Part shown: positions 24,483 to 31,515 of the stretch, piece by piece
Position numbering within the stretch: the stretch's first letter is position 1
Layout: each line of letters opens with the position of its first letter
DNA from: DASVXQ01 sp046727955
GTDB lineage: Bacteria; Actinomycetota; CALGFH01
Reading direction: 5' to 3'
Assembly: GCA_046727955.1 (NCBI GenBank)
Contig: JBKPDO010000102.1
Coordinates: 1-43,264, forward strand
Length of the DNA stretch: 43,264 nt
Notes under the pieces: generated by a model
What the model was told of the DNA's origin: nothing
Database searches by the model: none
The model's input: the letters and a program-made list of their open reading frames with translations, nothing else
Made by a program: the position numbers and the translations under genes

Positions 24483-24789
24483 TCACCACGAGCACGCGCC
24501 ACAGTACGGCCAGGGAGCGCTGGTGCAGGGAGCACGGCCTGGACCCACCGAGCGCTGGGTGAACGACAGCAAGGGATTTGCCAAGCACGAGGCGCTGCCA
24601 TTTCCCGAGGACAGGATCTCGGTCCCGTGCGTTAATTGTGAAAGCGAGAACCTGCTCGACAGCGCACTTGCTGACACTGTCTCCTGGGCCTGCTGGGACT
24701 GTGGTCAGCCACAGTCGCTCGGGCTCGCTCGTCAGCGCACGATGAGCAACTCGGGGAGTATCGACGTGAGCCACCTGTGGAGGCGCTGA
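24472..24789 (+). CDS. 105-residue zinc-ribbon protein
   Basis: Starts at GTG 24472 inside the end of the previous gene. Two CxxC pairs, VPCVNCESEN and WACWDCGQPQ, are 20 residues apart and form a zinc ribbon. The N-terminus is His/Gln-rich (NHHEHAPQYGQG). The stop is followed three bases later by the next GTG start. Unrecognised family; tight coupling suggests one functional unit with its neighbours. Confidence 0.6.
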   Translation: MTSNHHEHAPQYGQGALVQGARPGPTERWVNDSKGFAKHEALPFPEDRISVPCVNCESENLLDSALADTVSWACWDCGQPQSLGLARQRTMSNSGSIDVSHLWRR

Positions 24790-24792
24790 GCC

Positions 24793-25275
24793 GTGCGCCC
24801 CTGCCACCGTTGTGGGCTCCAGAAGCAGGCCACCGGGCCGTGCCCTCGGTGCGGTGCGGCCAGCAACCGGCTGTCGGGTATGCAGTTTGACGAGATTTCG
24901 TTTGTTCGTGGTGGTGCCAACCAGGAGGCGCATGTGGTCTTGCACAAGTCCGACGAGGAGCAAGAGATCCGCAAGGGTGAGCTGGCCGCCACTGAGCTGG
25001 TAAGCCACGCGACCAGGATGCTGGCACGCAATGCCGCCGCCGGACAGCCAGACATGACGTTCGCGGAGGCGATCAGCAAGGCGCTCGAAGAGAACCCGCA
25101 CCTGTACGAGGAGATCATGCCCCCGCCGATCTCGAAGCGGGACGTGCAGGAGCTTCCCCGTCCCTGGCAACTGGACGAGCTGACCAAGGCCGCGTGGGAA
25201 AGAAGCCCCGACAAAACCTGGGCGCAGTGCATGGCTGATGTCCTCGAACGACGGCCGGATCTTTACCGGCCATAG
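24793..25275 (+). CDS. Zinc-ribbon protein with XkdF-like phage segment
   Basis: A 160-residue product from GTG 24793. The N-terminal ribbon is CHRCGLQKQATGPCPRC. It is followed by MQFDEISFVRGGANQEAHVV and LHKSD, a short pattern (D-E-x-S-x-V...G/P-A-N-x-x-A) familiar from phage XkdF/prohead-protease-associated proteins. The remainder is helical, with repeated short units ending in NPHLYEEIM and RPDLYRP (AISKALEENPHLY; MADVLERRPDLY), typical of a phage-type peptide-repeat tail. The similarity is by eye only. If right, it ties the operon to virion assembly; if wrong, it is an unknown metal-binding protein. Confidence 0.55.
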   Translation: MRPCHRCGLQKQATGPCPRCGAASNRLSGMQFDEISFVRGGANQEAHVVLHKSDEEQEIRKGELAATELVSHATRMLARNAAAGQPDMTFAEAISKALEENPHLYEEIMPPPISKRDVQELPRPWQLDELTKAAWERSPDKTWAQCMADVLERRPDLYRP

Positions 25276-25283
25276 GAGCCGCT

Positions 25284-25430
25284 ATGAAAGGCAGTCCCAG
25301 CCGCAGAGAACGCCGCCTGAAAGCCCGTGAGCTTGCCAGGAACGACGGGAAGAAGCGCCAGGCCAGCAGCGCTCGCAGGGACAGGTGGACTCGGAAAAAG
25401 CAACCAGCCCGTATCGCAGGGAGTGAGTGA
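25284..25430 (+). CDS. 48-residue very basic protein
   Basis: ATG 25284, preceded by AGGAGCC, opens a frame of 48 residues: MKGSPSRRERRLKARELARN followed by DGKKRQASSARRDRWTRKKQ and PARIAGSE. Over one third is Arg/Lys, so it should bind nucleic acid or act as a packaging-type or scaffold peptide. It sits tightly between two operon members (8 and 3 bases), which supports it being real. No family recognised. Confidence 0.6.
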   Translation: MKGSPSRRERRLKARELARNDGKKRQASSARRDRWTRKKQPARIAGSE

Positions 25431-25433
25431 GCA

Positions 25434-25715
25434 ATGGCACACGGAGGACTCGGAGCCCTGGCACCGTCACAACAACCAGGTGGGGGAGCAGTCGCCTGGG
25501 TGGAGCGCGGCGCGATCACCGACGCCAACGTCAGGAGAGTCTGGCTCCGCAACGATCAGAACATCCCCACCAGTGCCGCAGGACTGACCACGCTCACCAG
25601 CATCTTTGCTGGAGCGTCGAGCTGTGGTGTTCCTGGCGCACGGTTCACCCGTTCCAGCGATTCGCTGGTCGTGACCGTTGCTGCTGATGACATTATCGCG
25701 GTGAGTGCCGCGTGA
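25434..25715 (+). CDS. 93-residue hypothetical protein
   Basis: ATG 25434 starts MAHGGLGALAPSQQPGGGAV, followed by AWVERGAITDANVRRVWLRN and a Ser/Thr/Ala-rich C-terminal half (TTLTSIFAGASSCGVPGARF, LVVTVAADDIIAVSAA). The pattern of short beta-strands and small residues resembles minor capsid or tail-surface proteins, but this is an impression, not homology. It is three bases from the preceding gene. Confidence 0.5.
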   Translation: MAHGGLGALAPSQQPGGGAVAWVERGAITDANVRRVWLRNDQNIPTSAAGLTTLTSIFAGASSCGVPGARFTRSSDSLVVTVAADDIIAVSAA

Positions 25716-25737
25716 CAGGGACCTAGGGACACGTCAT

Positions 25738-26040
25738 TTGCCTGGACCAAAACCCTTCGCCGGCAGCATTGCCCGTGCCAAGCCTGCACCTCGGAGCAAA
25801 ACTCCTATCGGGACCTGCCTACGGTGTGGGAAGCCACGGTGGACGAATCTTCGTCCCTGGTGTGGTGAGCAATGTCAGGGTGCCTGGGCTGCCAGTCACA
25901 GCTTCCAAGAGATTCGACAGCTCGATCTCAGCTTTGCCAGGTGGCTTGAAAGCCAGACGGAGATCAGTCTCAGGGACAAGCCAGACCGCTGGGTCTCGAA
26001 GTCCACCAACGTACTGAGCTGGGGCGCCCGGTCCTCGTGA
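25738..26040 (+). CDS. Hypothetical protein with Cys motif, last in the operon
   Basis: The frame encodes LPGPKPFAGSIARAKPAP, then GTCLRCGKPRWTN, PWCGEQCQGAW and the helical FQEIRQLDLSFARWLESQTE. The CxxC plus CxxxC arrangement suggests a zinc site. TTG 25738 is chosen because CTAGGGA is upstream; GTG 25705, overlapping the previous gene, gives 111 residues and is possible. It converges on the integrase; the 165-base gap (26041-26205) shows no strong terminator. Confidence 0.5.
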   Translation: MPGPKPFAGSIARAKPAPRSKTPIGTCLRCGKPRWTNLRPWCGEQCQGAWAASHSFQEIRQLDLSFARWLESQTEISLRDKPDRWVSKSTNVLSWGARSS

Positions 26041-26205
26041 CGACAGCAACCCCGCCTGGTAGCCGGGTTAGGGGGCCAGACGGGGCGCTGCCGGAACGAC
26101 GGACGGTGGAAGTCTATCTCCGAGCCTTGACCACTTCTTGTCAACCTCCTAGCTGTCAGCGAGCGTGCGCAGTAATCGGGCAGGATTGCTCCGAAGTGCC
26201 CGGCT

Positions 26206-27705
26206 TCACGGCACCGGCCACGAGCGAGCCACGTACAGGTCGGCCTCTCCAGATGGCAACGGAATGTCCGGGATTTTCTCCGCGCCCCTGAATTTGAGCG
26301 TCACCCTGGACTTGTCGAACAGCCACCGTCCCGCGTCGTCCTTCTGGGCGCCACGCGGCGCGATCACCAGCTCGTCGATCACTGCCTCAAGAATCACCCG
26401 CCGCCGGCTGACCTCCATGTCCGCCCAGGCTGCCTCCAGCTCGTCCCGGGCGTTCGGCAGGTCGATCAGTGCGGCGGTGGCAGGGTGCCGGCGGAGCGCC
26501 TTCCTGGTCGCCTTGATCCGTTGCTCGATCCCGTCCCTGAGCACCAGCCACTCGTCAATCCCGAACCTGCCCTGTGCTTTCAGCTCGGCCAACTTGCGCA
26601 GCTCCTGCCCGTCGTCTTGGAGCTGCCGCACCAGCTTGGCCTGGCGGTCACCCGCTTGGGCATGGCGCCGCCTGATCCCGATCAAGCCTGGTCCTGAGAG
26701 CCACTTGATCGCCTTCTCGGTGACGTACGCCTCCAGCCTGGCCCCGTCGATGGTGAGCCCGCAGGAGCCCTTTCCCCGGTCCTTGCTGCCCGAGCCACAC
26801 GAGTAGATGAGCCTGCCGTGCTTTTTGCCCTTCCCGCCGCGTACCGGGCGGCCACAGTGGCACTGGGCGATGCCGCTCAAGAGATGGACGTGCGGGCGGC
26901 CACCCTTTTTCCGGTCGGGGTCGGTGAGCTTGGCCTGCAGGTCCAGCCACGTGCCCTTGTCGATGATGGGCTCCCAGGCGGCCTTCCCGACGACCTGGCC
27001 GTGATACTGCCGCAGCCCGGCGACCCGCTTGGAGAGCAGGATGCGCCGGAGCACCGTCACGTCCCACGGGCCACCCTTGGCCGTGGTCACGCCCCTTCGG
27101 TTCCAGCTCTTCACGATGCCCAGGAGCGACCTCCCGTCGAGCACCATCCTGGCAGCGTCCTGGATGAGCTTCGTCTCGTCCAGGTCATGAGTGACACCGT
27201 CCTTGGCGAAGCCGAACGGCCGCTGGCCCCCCGCGAACGCACCGGCTCGTGCCAGTGCTTCTTTTCCTCGCTTGGCGTGGACCGAGATCGTCTTCGAGAC
27301 CATCTTGGCAAAAATCCCGTGCAGCTCGAACGTGCTCGACGCCATCGGCTGGGACGGGTCGAACACGCCCTCCGTCACCGAGGCCAAGAGGATGTCACGG
27401 TCCAGCAGCCCGGTCAGCCGGGTCGTGTCCTGGCTGTTGCGGGTCGCCCGGTCCACCTTCCAGAAGACGATCCCCTCCACGGCCCCGCGCTCGACCGCGT
27501 CCAGTGCGTCGTCGAAGTCCCCGCGCTCGCTCCCGGTGTAGGCGGACAGCCCGGCCTCCGAATAGACGTGCTCCTCCGGGACGGTCCAGTTGTGGTCGGC
27601 CGCGAACTTCCGGCAGAGCCGGATCTGCTGCTCCGTGCTGGTCTCCTTTTCCCCGGGCTCCAGCTCCTCTCTCCTTGACCTCCTGGCATAGATTGCCACG
27701 TCCAT
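26206..27705 (-). CDS. Large serine recombinase (integrase)
   Basis: A 499-residue large serine integrase that catalyses unidirectional attP x attB recombination through a Ser-DNA link. The N-terminal resolvase domain has VAIYARRSRREE with the nucleophile Ser10 and VDRATRNSQDTTRL. The recombinase domain is around residues 160-270 (GQRPFGFAKDG, GGPWDVTVLRRIL). A zinc ribbon reads CHCGRPVRG and YSCGSGSKDRGKGSCG. A long coiled-coil follows (DRQAKLVRQLQDDGQELRKL). ATG 27705 has GAGGAG six bases upstream. Its start is 70 bases from the right attachment core, the usual arrangement. Size and domains look complete, so the element may still be mobile. Confidence 0.95.
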   Translation of the reverse strand: MDVAIYARRSRREELEPGEKETSTEQQIRLCRKFAADHNWTVPEEHVYSEAGLSAYTGSERGDFDDALDAVERGAVEGIVFWKVDRATRNSQDTTRLTGLLDRDILLASVTEGVFDPSQPMASSTFELHGIFAKMVSKTISVHAKRGKEALARAGAFAGGQRPFGFAKDGVTHDLDETKLIQDAARMVLDGRSLLGIVKSWNRRGVTTAKGGPWDVTVLRRILLSKRVAGLRQYHGQVVGKAAWEPIIDKGTWLDLQAKLTDPDRKKGGRPHVHLLSGIAQCHCGRPVRGGKGKKHGRLIYSCGSGSKDRGKGSCGLTIDGARLEAYVTEKAIKWLSGPGLIGIRRRHAQAGDRQAKLVRQLQDDGQELRKLAELKAQGRFGIDEWLVLRDGIEQRIKATRKALRRHPATAALIDLPNARDELEAAWADMEVSRRRVILEAVIDELVIAPRGAQKDDAGRWLFDKSRVTLKFRGAEKIPDIPLPSGEADLYVARSWPVP

Positions 27706-27775
27706 TGACGGCTCCTCCCCGCAAACTTCTCCTAAACGTGCAGGTCAGAGCCTATATTACAACTTGACAACCACT

Positions 27776-27780
27776 ACGTC
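27776..27780 (+). other. Right attachment junction (core ACGTC)
   Basis: The plus strand reads element ACTTGACAACCACT, then ACGTC, then host GATGGCGATCCC. With the left junction it reconstructs attP as CTTGACAACCACT-ACGTC-CAGTGTCAAG and attB as CTCGACC-ACGTC-GATGG. attP has 7-bp inverted arms (CTTGACA/TGTCAAG) centred on AC. attB has a short TCGAC-CAC-GTCGA dyad. Both fit large serine integrases. Confidence 0.75.
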
Positions 27781-28086
27781 GATGGCGATCCCGGTCGGGG
27801 TGGCGATGTTCGCCTCTGGGGTGGCGGCCCACCAGCAGACGACGTCGACCGCCTCGGCGGTGGCCTCGGCGGCGCTGACGAGGCCGATTGGGTGGAGCGC
27901 GGGGGCCGGGCAGCGCAGGCGCCCGCAGGAGCAGATGCAGCCCTCCTCCCACGGCCCGATCCGGCTGGCGGGCTCGATCGGGTAGTGGCAGGGCAGCACC
28001 GCGATGCCGCGGGTGGCGTAATCGAGCGCGGCCTCGACGAGGGTCGCTGGCTGCGCCGGCCGAAGGGATTGCTGGCTCACGTCCAT
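27778..28086 (-). pseudogene. 5' half of a PrimPol-family host gene, split by an element
   Basis: From ATG 28086 the frame encodes ATLVEAALDYATRGIAVLPC, a Cys cluster CICSCGRLRCPAPALHPIG and CWWAATPEANIATPTGIAID, the N-terminal part of bifunctional primase/polymerase domain proteins. After Asp103 it enters element DNA and stops within a few codons (at 27757). The insertion point corresponds to the position of the first AEP motif; the rejoined protein reads IDVVEV there, not the DxD expected of an active primase, so the host protein may be a non-catalytic relative. AAGGA precedes the ATG. Confidence 0.85.
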
Positions 28087-28384
28087 GTTCGTTTCCTTGT
28101 GGGACAGTCGGCACGGCGCGGGACCGCGCCGTGCCCAGCACGCTATCGAGCGGCGCCGCAGCCGCTAAGTGCTCGCCAAGCAATCGAGACGTTCCTTGCC
28201 GCGCGTGGCGCACCTTGCCGTCGCGCCCGGGGCATGCCCGTCTGCGCCACCTGTACGATGCGCGGCAGATGATGCAGGTAGGTGGAGGGACGCCCGGCAC
28301 GTGTCAGGGAATCCTCGTCGCGGGGTCGTTGGGTGGTGCTGGCTGTCGGGGGCGGATCAGCGCAAGCCCGAGCGGACACCGGCG
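28087..28384. other. Intergenic region with a leader hairpin
   Basis: Between the split PrimPol-like gene and the end of the ABC importer operon there is no convincing gene. A strong hairpin at 28110-28135 (GGCACGGCGCG, loop GGAC, CGCGCCGTGCC) lies 24 bases before the PrimPol-like start. It could be a leader structure for that gene or a terminator for the importer operon. Confidence 0.5.
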
Positions 28385-29440
28385 CTACGGGATGACCTCC
28401 AGCGGGGCGGCGAAATGGCAGGCGGAGGGGTGGCCGTGGCCGCGGTCGATCAGCTCGGGCTCCTCGGTCGCGCAGACGTCCTGCGCCTTGAAGCAGCGCG
28501 TCCGGAAGCGGCAGCCGCTCGGCGGGTTGGCCGGGCTTGGGATGTCGCCGCCGAGGACGATGTGCTCGCGCTTGCGCTCCTTGGTCGGGTCGGGGATGGG
28601 CACCGCCGACACCAGCGCCTGCGTGTAGGGGTGCACCGGACGCCGGTACAGCTCGTCGCGGTCGGCGACCTCCACGATCTTGCCGAGGTACATCACCGCC
28701 ACCCGGTCGGCAACCTGCCGCACCACCGACAGGTCGTGGGAGATGAACAGGTAGGTCAGGTCGAACTCGCGCTGCAGGTTGGCCAGCAGGTTGAGGATCT
28801 GCGCGCGCACCGACACGTCCAGGGCCGAGACCGGCTCGTCGCACAGGATGAGCTTCGGCTGCAGTGCCAGGGCGCGGGCGATGCCGATGCGCTGGCGCTG
28901 CCCGCCGGAGAACTCGTGCGGGAAGCGGCCGGCGTGGTCGGGGTTGAGGCCGACGCGCTCCAGCAGCTCGGCGACCAATTGGGCGCCGCCGTTCCTCCAG
29001 CGGTTCCACACCACCAGCGGCTCGCCGACGATGTCGCGGACGGTCATGCGCGGGTCCAGGCTGGCGTAGGGATCCTGGAAGATCATCTGCATCCCTTGGC
29101 GCACGGTGCGCAGCCTCGAGCCCGTGGCGCTGGTGATGTCCTCGCCCTCCAGCTCCACCCGCCCGCTGGTCGGGTCCAGCAGCCGCAGCAGCAGCCGCGC
29201 GGTGGTCGACTTGCCCGACCCGGACTCGCCGACCAGGCCGAGCGTCTCGCCCTTGCGGATCGAAAAGGAGATCCCGTCGACCGCGCGCACCGCGCCGATC
29301 TGGTGCTGGAACAGGACCCCCCTGGTGATGGGGAAGTGCTTGATCAGGTCGGTGACCCGGACCAGCTCCTGGCGGGAGCGCTGCGGGACCGCCGCCGCCT
29401 CGGTCTCGACGCCGCTGATGGCACTACCCTCCTGGGTCAT
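28385..29440 (-). CDS. Oligopeptide/dipeptide ABC importer ATPase (DppF/OppF type)
   Basis: A 351-residue ATPase, last gene of the importer operon. Walker A is GESGSGKSTTARLLL, the Q-loop MIFQDPYASLDP, the signature FSGGQRQR, Walker B LILCDEPVSALDVS and the switch His FISHDLS. The C-terminal oligopeptide-type extension has the cysteine pattern CRFRTRCFKAQDVC and ACHFA, which in this family can hold an iron-sulfur cluster. It pairs with the DppD-like ATPase upstream. The N-terminal 30 residues are low-complexity. Confidence 0.93.
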   Translation of the reverse strand: MTQEGSAISGVETEAAAVPQRSRQELVRVTDLIKHFPITRGVLFQHQIGAVRAVDGISFSIRKGETLGLVGESGSGKSTTARLLLRLLDPTSGRVELEGEDITSATGSRLRTVRQGMQMIFQDPYASLDPRMTVRDIVGEPLVVWNRWRNGGAQLVAELLERVGLNPDHAGRFPHEFSGGQRQRIGIARALALQPKLILCDEPVSALDVSVRAQILNLLANLQREFDLTYLFISHDLSVVRQVADRVAVMYLGKIVEVADRDELYRRPVHPYTQALVSAVPIPDPTKERKREHIVLGGDIPSPANPPSGCRFRTRCFKAQDVCATEEPELIDRGHGHPSACHFAAPLEVIP

Positions 29441-29470
29441 GGGGTCACCCCCTGGGAACGCTTCCGCTGC

Positions 29471-30559
29471 TCATGAGACCGTCCCCTCCAGCCGGCTGGC
29501 GAGCTCCGAGGCCGGCAGCCCGGGCTCCCATCCGTCCAGGTTGGCGAAGTGGCACGCGACCCAGTGCTCGGCACCAGTCGCCTGCCGCAGCTCCGGGTAC
29601 TCGCTGCGGCACACCGACTGGGTGTAGCCGCAGCGCGGCGCGAACCGGCACCCCTCTGGAGGCGAAAGCAGGCTCGGCGGGGCACCCGGAATCTGCGCGA
29701 GCTTCTCGAGGCGCGGCCGGTCGACCCGTGTGGTGGAGCCGAGCAGCCCCCAGGTATACGGGTGCTCGGGGTTGCCATAGAGGGTGTGCACGTCGGCTTC
29801 CTCGATCTTCTTGCCGGCGTACATCACCACCACCCGGTCGGCCACCCCGGCGACCACGCCAAGATCATGGGTGATCAGCATGATCGCCATGCCGAAGCGC
29901 TCCTGCACGTCCAGCAGGACCTTGAGGATCTGCGCCTGCACGGTGACGTCCAGCGCGGTGGTCGGCTCGTCGGCGATCAGCAGCTCCGGGTCCAGCGCGA
30001 TCGCCATGGCGATCATGACCCGCTGCCGCATGCCGCCGGAGAACTGATGCGGGTAGTCGCGAGCGCGCTCATGGGCACTTGGGATGCCGACCAGCTTCAG
30101 CAGCTCCACCGCCCGCTTCCACGCGTCTCTTCGGCTGACGTCGCGGTGCGCCAGGATCACCTCGGCGATCTGCGGACCCACCCGGTGGACCGGGTTCAGC
30201 GCGGTGAGCGGGTCCTGGAAGACCATGGCGATGCGGTCCCCGCAGATCGCGCGGCGCTCCTCCCGGTGCATCCGCACCATGTCCTTGCCGCGGTAGCGGA
30301 TGCTGCCACTAACAATCTGGCCGGCGGGGGACGGGATCAGGCCCATGATCGACAGGGCGGTCACCGTCTTGCCGCAGCCGGACTCGCCCACGACCGCGAC
30401 CACCTCGCGGCTGTGGACGTCGAAGCTGACCCCGTCCACCGCATGGACGATGCCGACCTCGGTGTGGAAAATCGTCTTGAGGTCCTCGACCTGCAGCAGC
30501 ACGTCGGCCGCCGGCGCTGGCGCCTGCGGCTGGCGCGGCAGCGCCGCGGCGGCGCTCAT
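29471..30559 (-). CDS. Oligopeptide/dipeptide ABC importer ATPase (DppD/OppD type)
   Basis: A 362-residue ATPase. Walker A is GESGCGKTVTALSIM, the Q-loop MVFQDPLTALNP, the signature FSGGMRQR, Walker B LLIADEPTTALDVT and the switch His LITHDLG. The C-terminal Cys motif is CRFAPRCGYTQSVC with VACHFA. ATG 30559 overlaps the stop of the permease gene by four bases. Together with the DppF-like subunit it forms the asymmetric ATPase pair of a peptide importer at the inner face of the membrane. Confidence 0.93.
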   Translation of the reverse strand: MSAAAALPRQPQAPAPAADVLLQVEDLKTIFHTEVGIVHAVDGVSFDVHSREVVAVVGESGCGKTVTALSIMGLIPSPAGQIVSGSIRYRGKDMVRMHREERRAICGDRIAMVFQDPLTALNPVHRVGPQIAEVILAHRDVSRRDAWKRAVELLKLVGIPSAHERARDYPHQFSGGMRQRVMIAMAIALDPELLIADEPTTALDVTVQAQILKVLLDVQERFGMAIMLITHDLGVVAGVADRVVVMYAGKKIEEADVHTLYGNPEHPYTWGLLGSTTRVDRPRLEKLAQIPGAPPSLLSPPEGCRFAPRCGYTQSVCRSEYPELRQATGAEHWVACHFANLDGWEPGLPASELASRLEGTVS

Positions 30560-31515
30560 GCCCGCACCCGCCGTTGGGTCGGGTCCAGCGCGTCGCGCAG
30601 CCCGTCGCCGAGGAAGTTCACGCACAGCACCACCAGCAGGATCGCCAGGCCCGGGAACCACACCAGCCAGCCAGCGATGGTCATCAGGCTGCGGCCGTCG
30701 TCCAGCATGTTGCCCCACGTGGGGGTCGGCGGCTGGATCCCGAAGCCCAGGAACGACAGCAGCGACTCGGTCAGGATCGCGATCGCCACCGTCAACGTCA
30801 CGTTGACGATGATCACCCCGGCCGCATTGGGCAGCATGTGCCGGAAGATGATCCGCGCGTCGGAGGCGCCCACCGCCCGGGCCGCCTCCACGTACTCCTT
30901 CTCACGCAACGATAGGAACAACCCCCGCACGATGCGGGCCAGGAACATCCACAGCGCCAGCGAGATCACCAGCACGATGTCGAGGATGTGGCCGTGGGTC
31001 GCGCTGGAGGCGATGATCAGCAGCACCAGCAGCGGGATCGCAAGGAACAGGTCGGTCAGGCGCATGATGGCGTTGTCCAGGCGGCCACCGTAGAAGCCCG
31101 CGACTGCGCCGAGCAGGGTGCCCACCACGGCGGAGACCAGCGCAACGCCCAGGCCGACCAGCAGCGAGACTCTGCCTCCGTACAGCAGCCGCGTGAGCTC
31201 GTCCCGGCCGAGCTGGTCGGTGCCGAGCAGGTGCTTGCCGCTCGGCCCCTGCAGGATCTGGTCGAGGTGCTGCTCGGAGAAGCTGTAGGGGGTGAGCAGT
31301 GGGGCGAGCGCCACCGCCAGCCCGATCAGCGTCAGCACTACCAGGCTCGCCATCGCCAGCTTGTGCCGCCGGAAGCGGCACCACACCAGGGTGCGCTGTG
31401 ACAGCCCGTGCTCCTCCAGGCCGAGCGCCTCGACGGTCGGCGGCGCCTCTGCGCCAGTCGCGATCGCCACGGGGACCACCGTCGGCGCCGGGTGATCGAC
31501 GCCTCCGTTAGGCAT
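30556..31515 (-). CDS. Peptide ABC importer permease (DppC type)
   Basis: A 319-residue permease with six predicted helices, the first at MASLVVLTLIGLAVALAPLL. The OppC N-terminal domain is followed by the coupling (EAA) region EYVEAARAVGASDARIIFRHMLPNA, which contacts the ATPases. The segment LLGTDQLGRDELTRLLYGGR is typical of DppC/OppC. Its ATG overlaps the end of the DppB gene by 8 bases. Confidence 0.93.
   Translation of the reverse strand: MPNGGVDHPAPTVVPVAIATGAEAPPTVEALGLEEHGLSQRTLVWCRFRRHKLAMASLVVLTLIGLAVALAPLLTPYSFSEQHLDQILQGPSGKHLLGTDQLGRDELTRLLYGGRVSLLVGLGVALVSAVVGTLLGAVAGFYGGRLDNAIMRLTDLFLAIPLLVLLIIASSATHGHILDIVLVISLALWMFLARIVRGLFLSLREKEYVEAARAVGASDARIIFRHMLPNAAGVIIVNVTLTVAIAILTESLLSFLGFGIQPPTPTWGNMLDDGRSLMTIAGWLVWFPGLAILLVVLCVNFLGDGLRDALDPTQRRVRA

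Larger units (their letters stand above)
18817..27780. mobile_element. ~9-kb serine-integrase/PrimPol integrative element
   Basis: Boundaries are set by the shared ACGTC core and by restoration of the disrupted host frame. A large serine integrase sits about 70 bases inside the right end. Interior modules are a leftward replication operon (excisionase-like HTH, PrimPol-helicase, zinc-finger protein, small acidic/basic protein), a left rightward gene pair ending in a terminator, and a right rightward operon of seven small genes. The G+C content is visibly lower than the flanks, and AT-rich promoters occur only here. No conjugation translocase (FtsK/TraB), relaxase, terminase, portal or capsid gene is recognisable. 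It could be a phage satellite, a mobilizable plasmid-like element or a degenerate one. Confidence 0.88.

Noticed and set aside
27757..28086. Intact 109-residue protein
   Set aside because: The last six residues come from element DNA; the frame is the cut-off N-terminal half of a longer gene.
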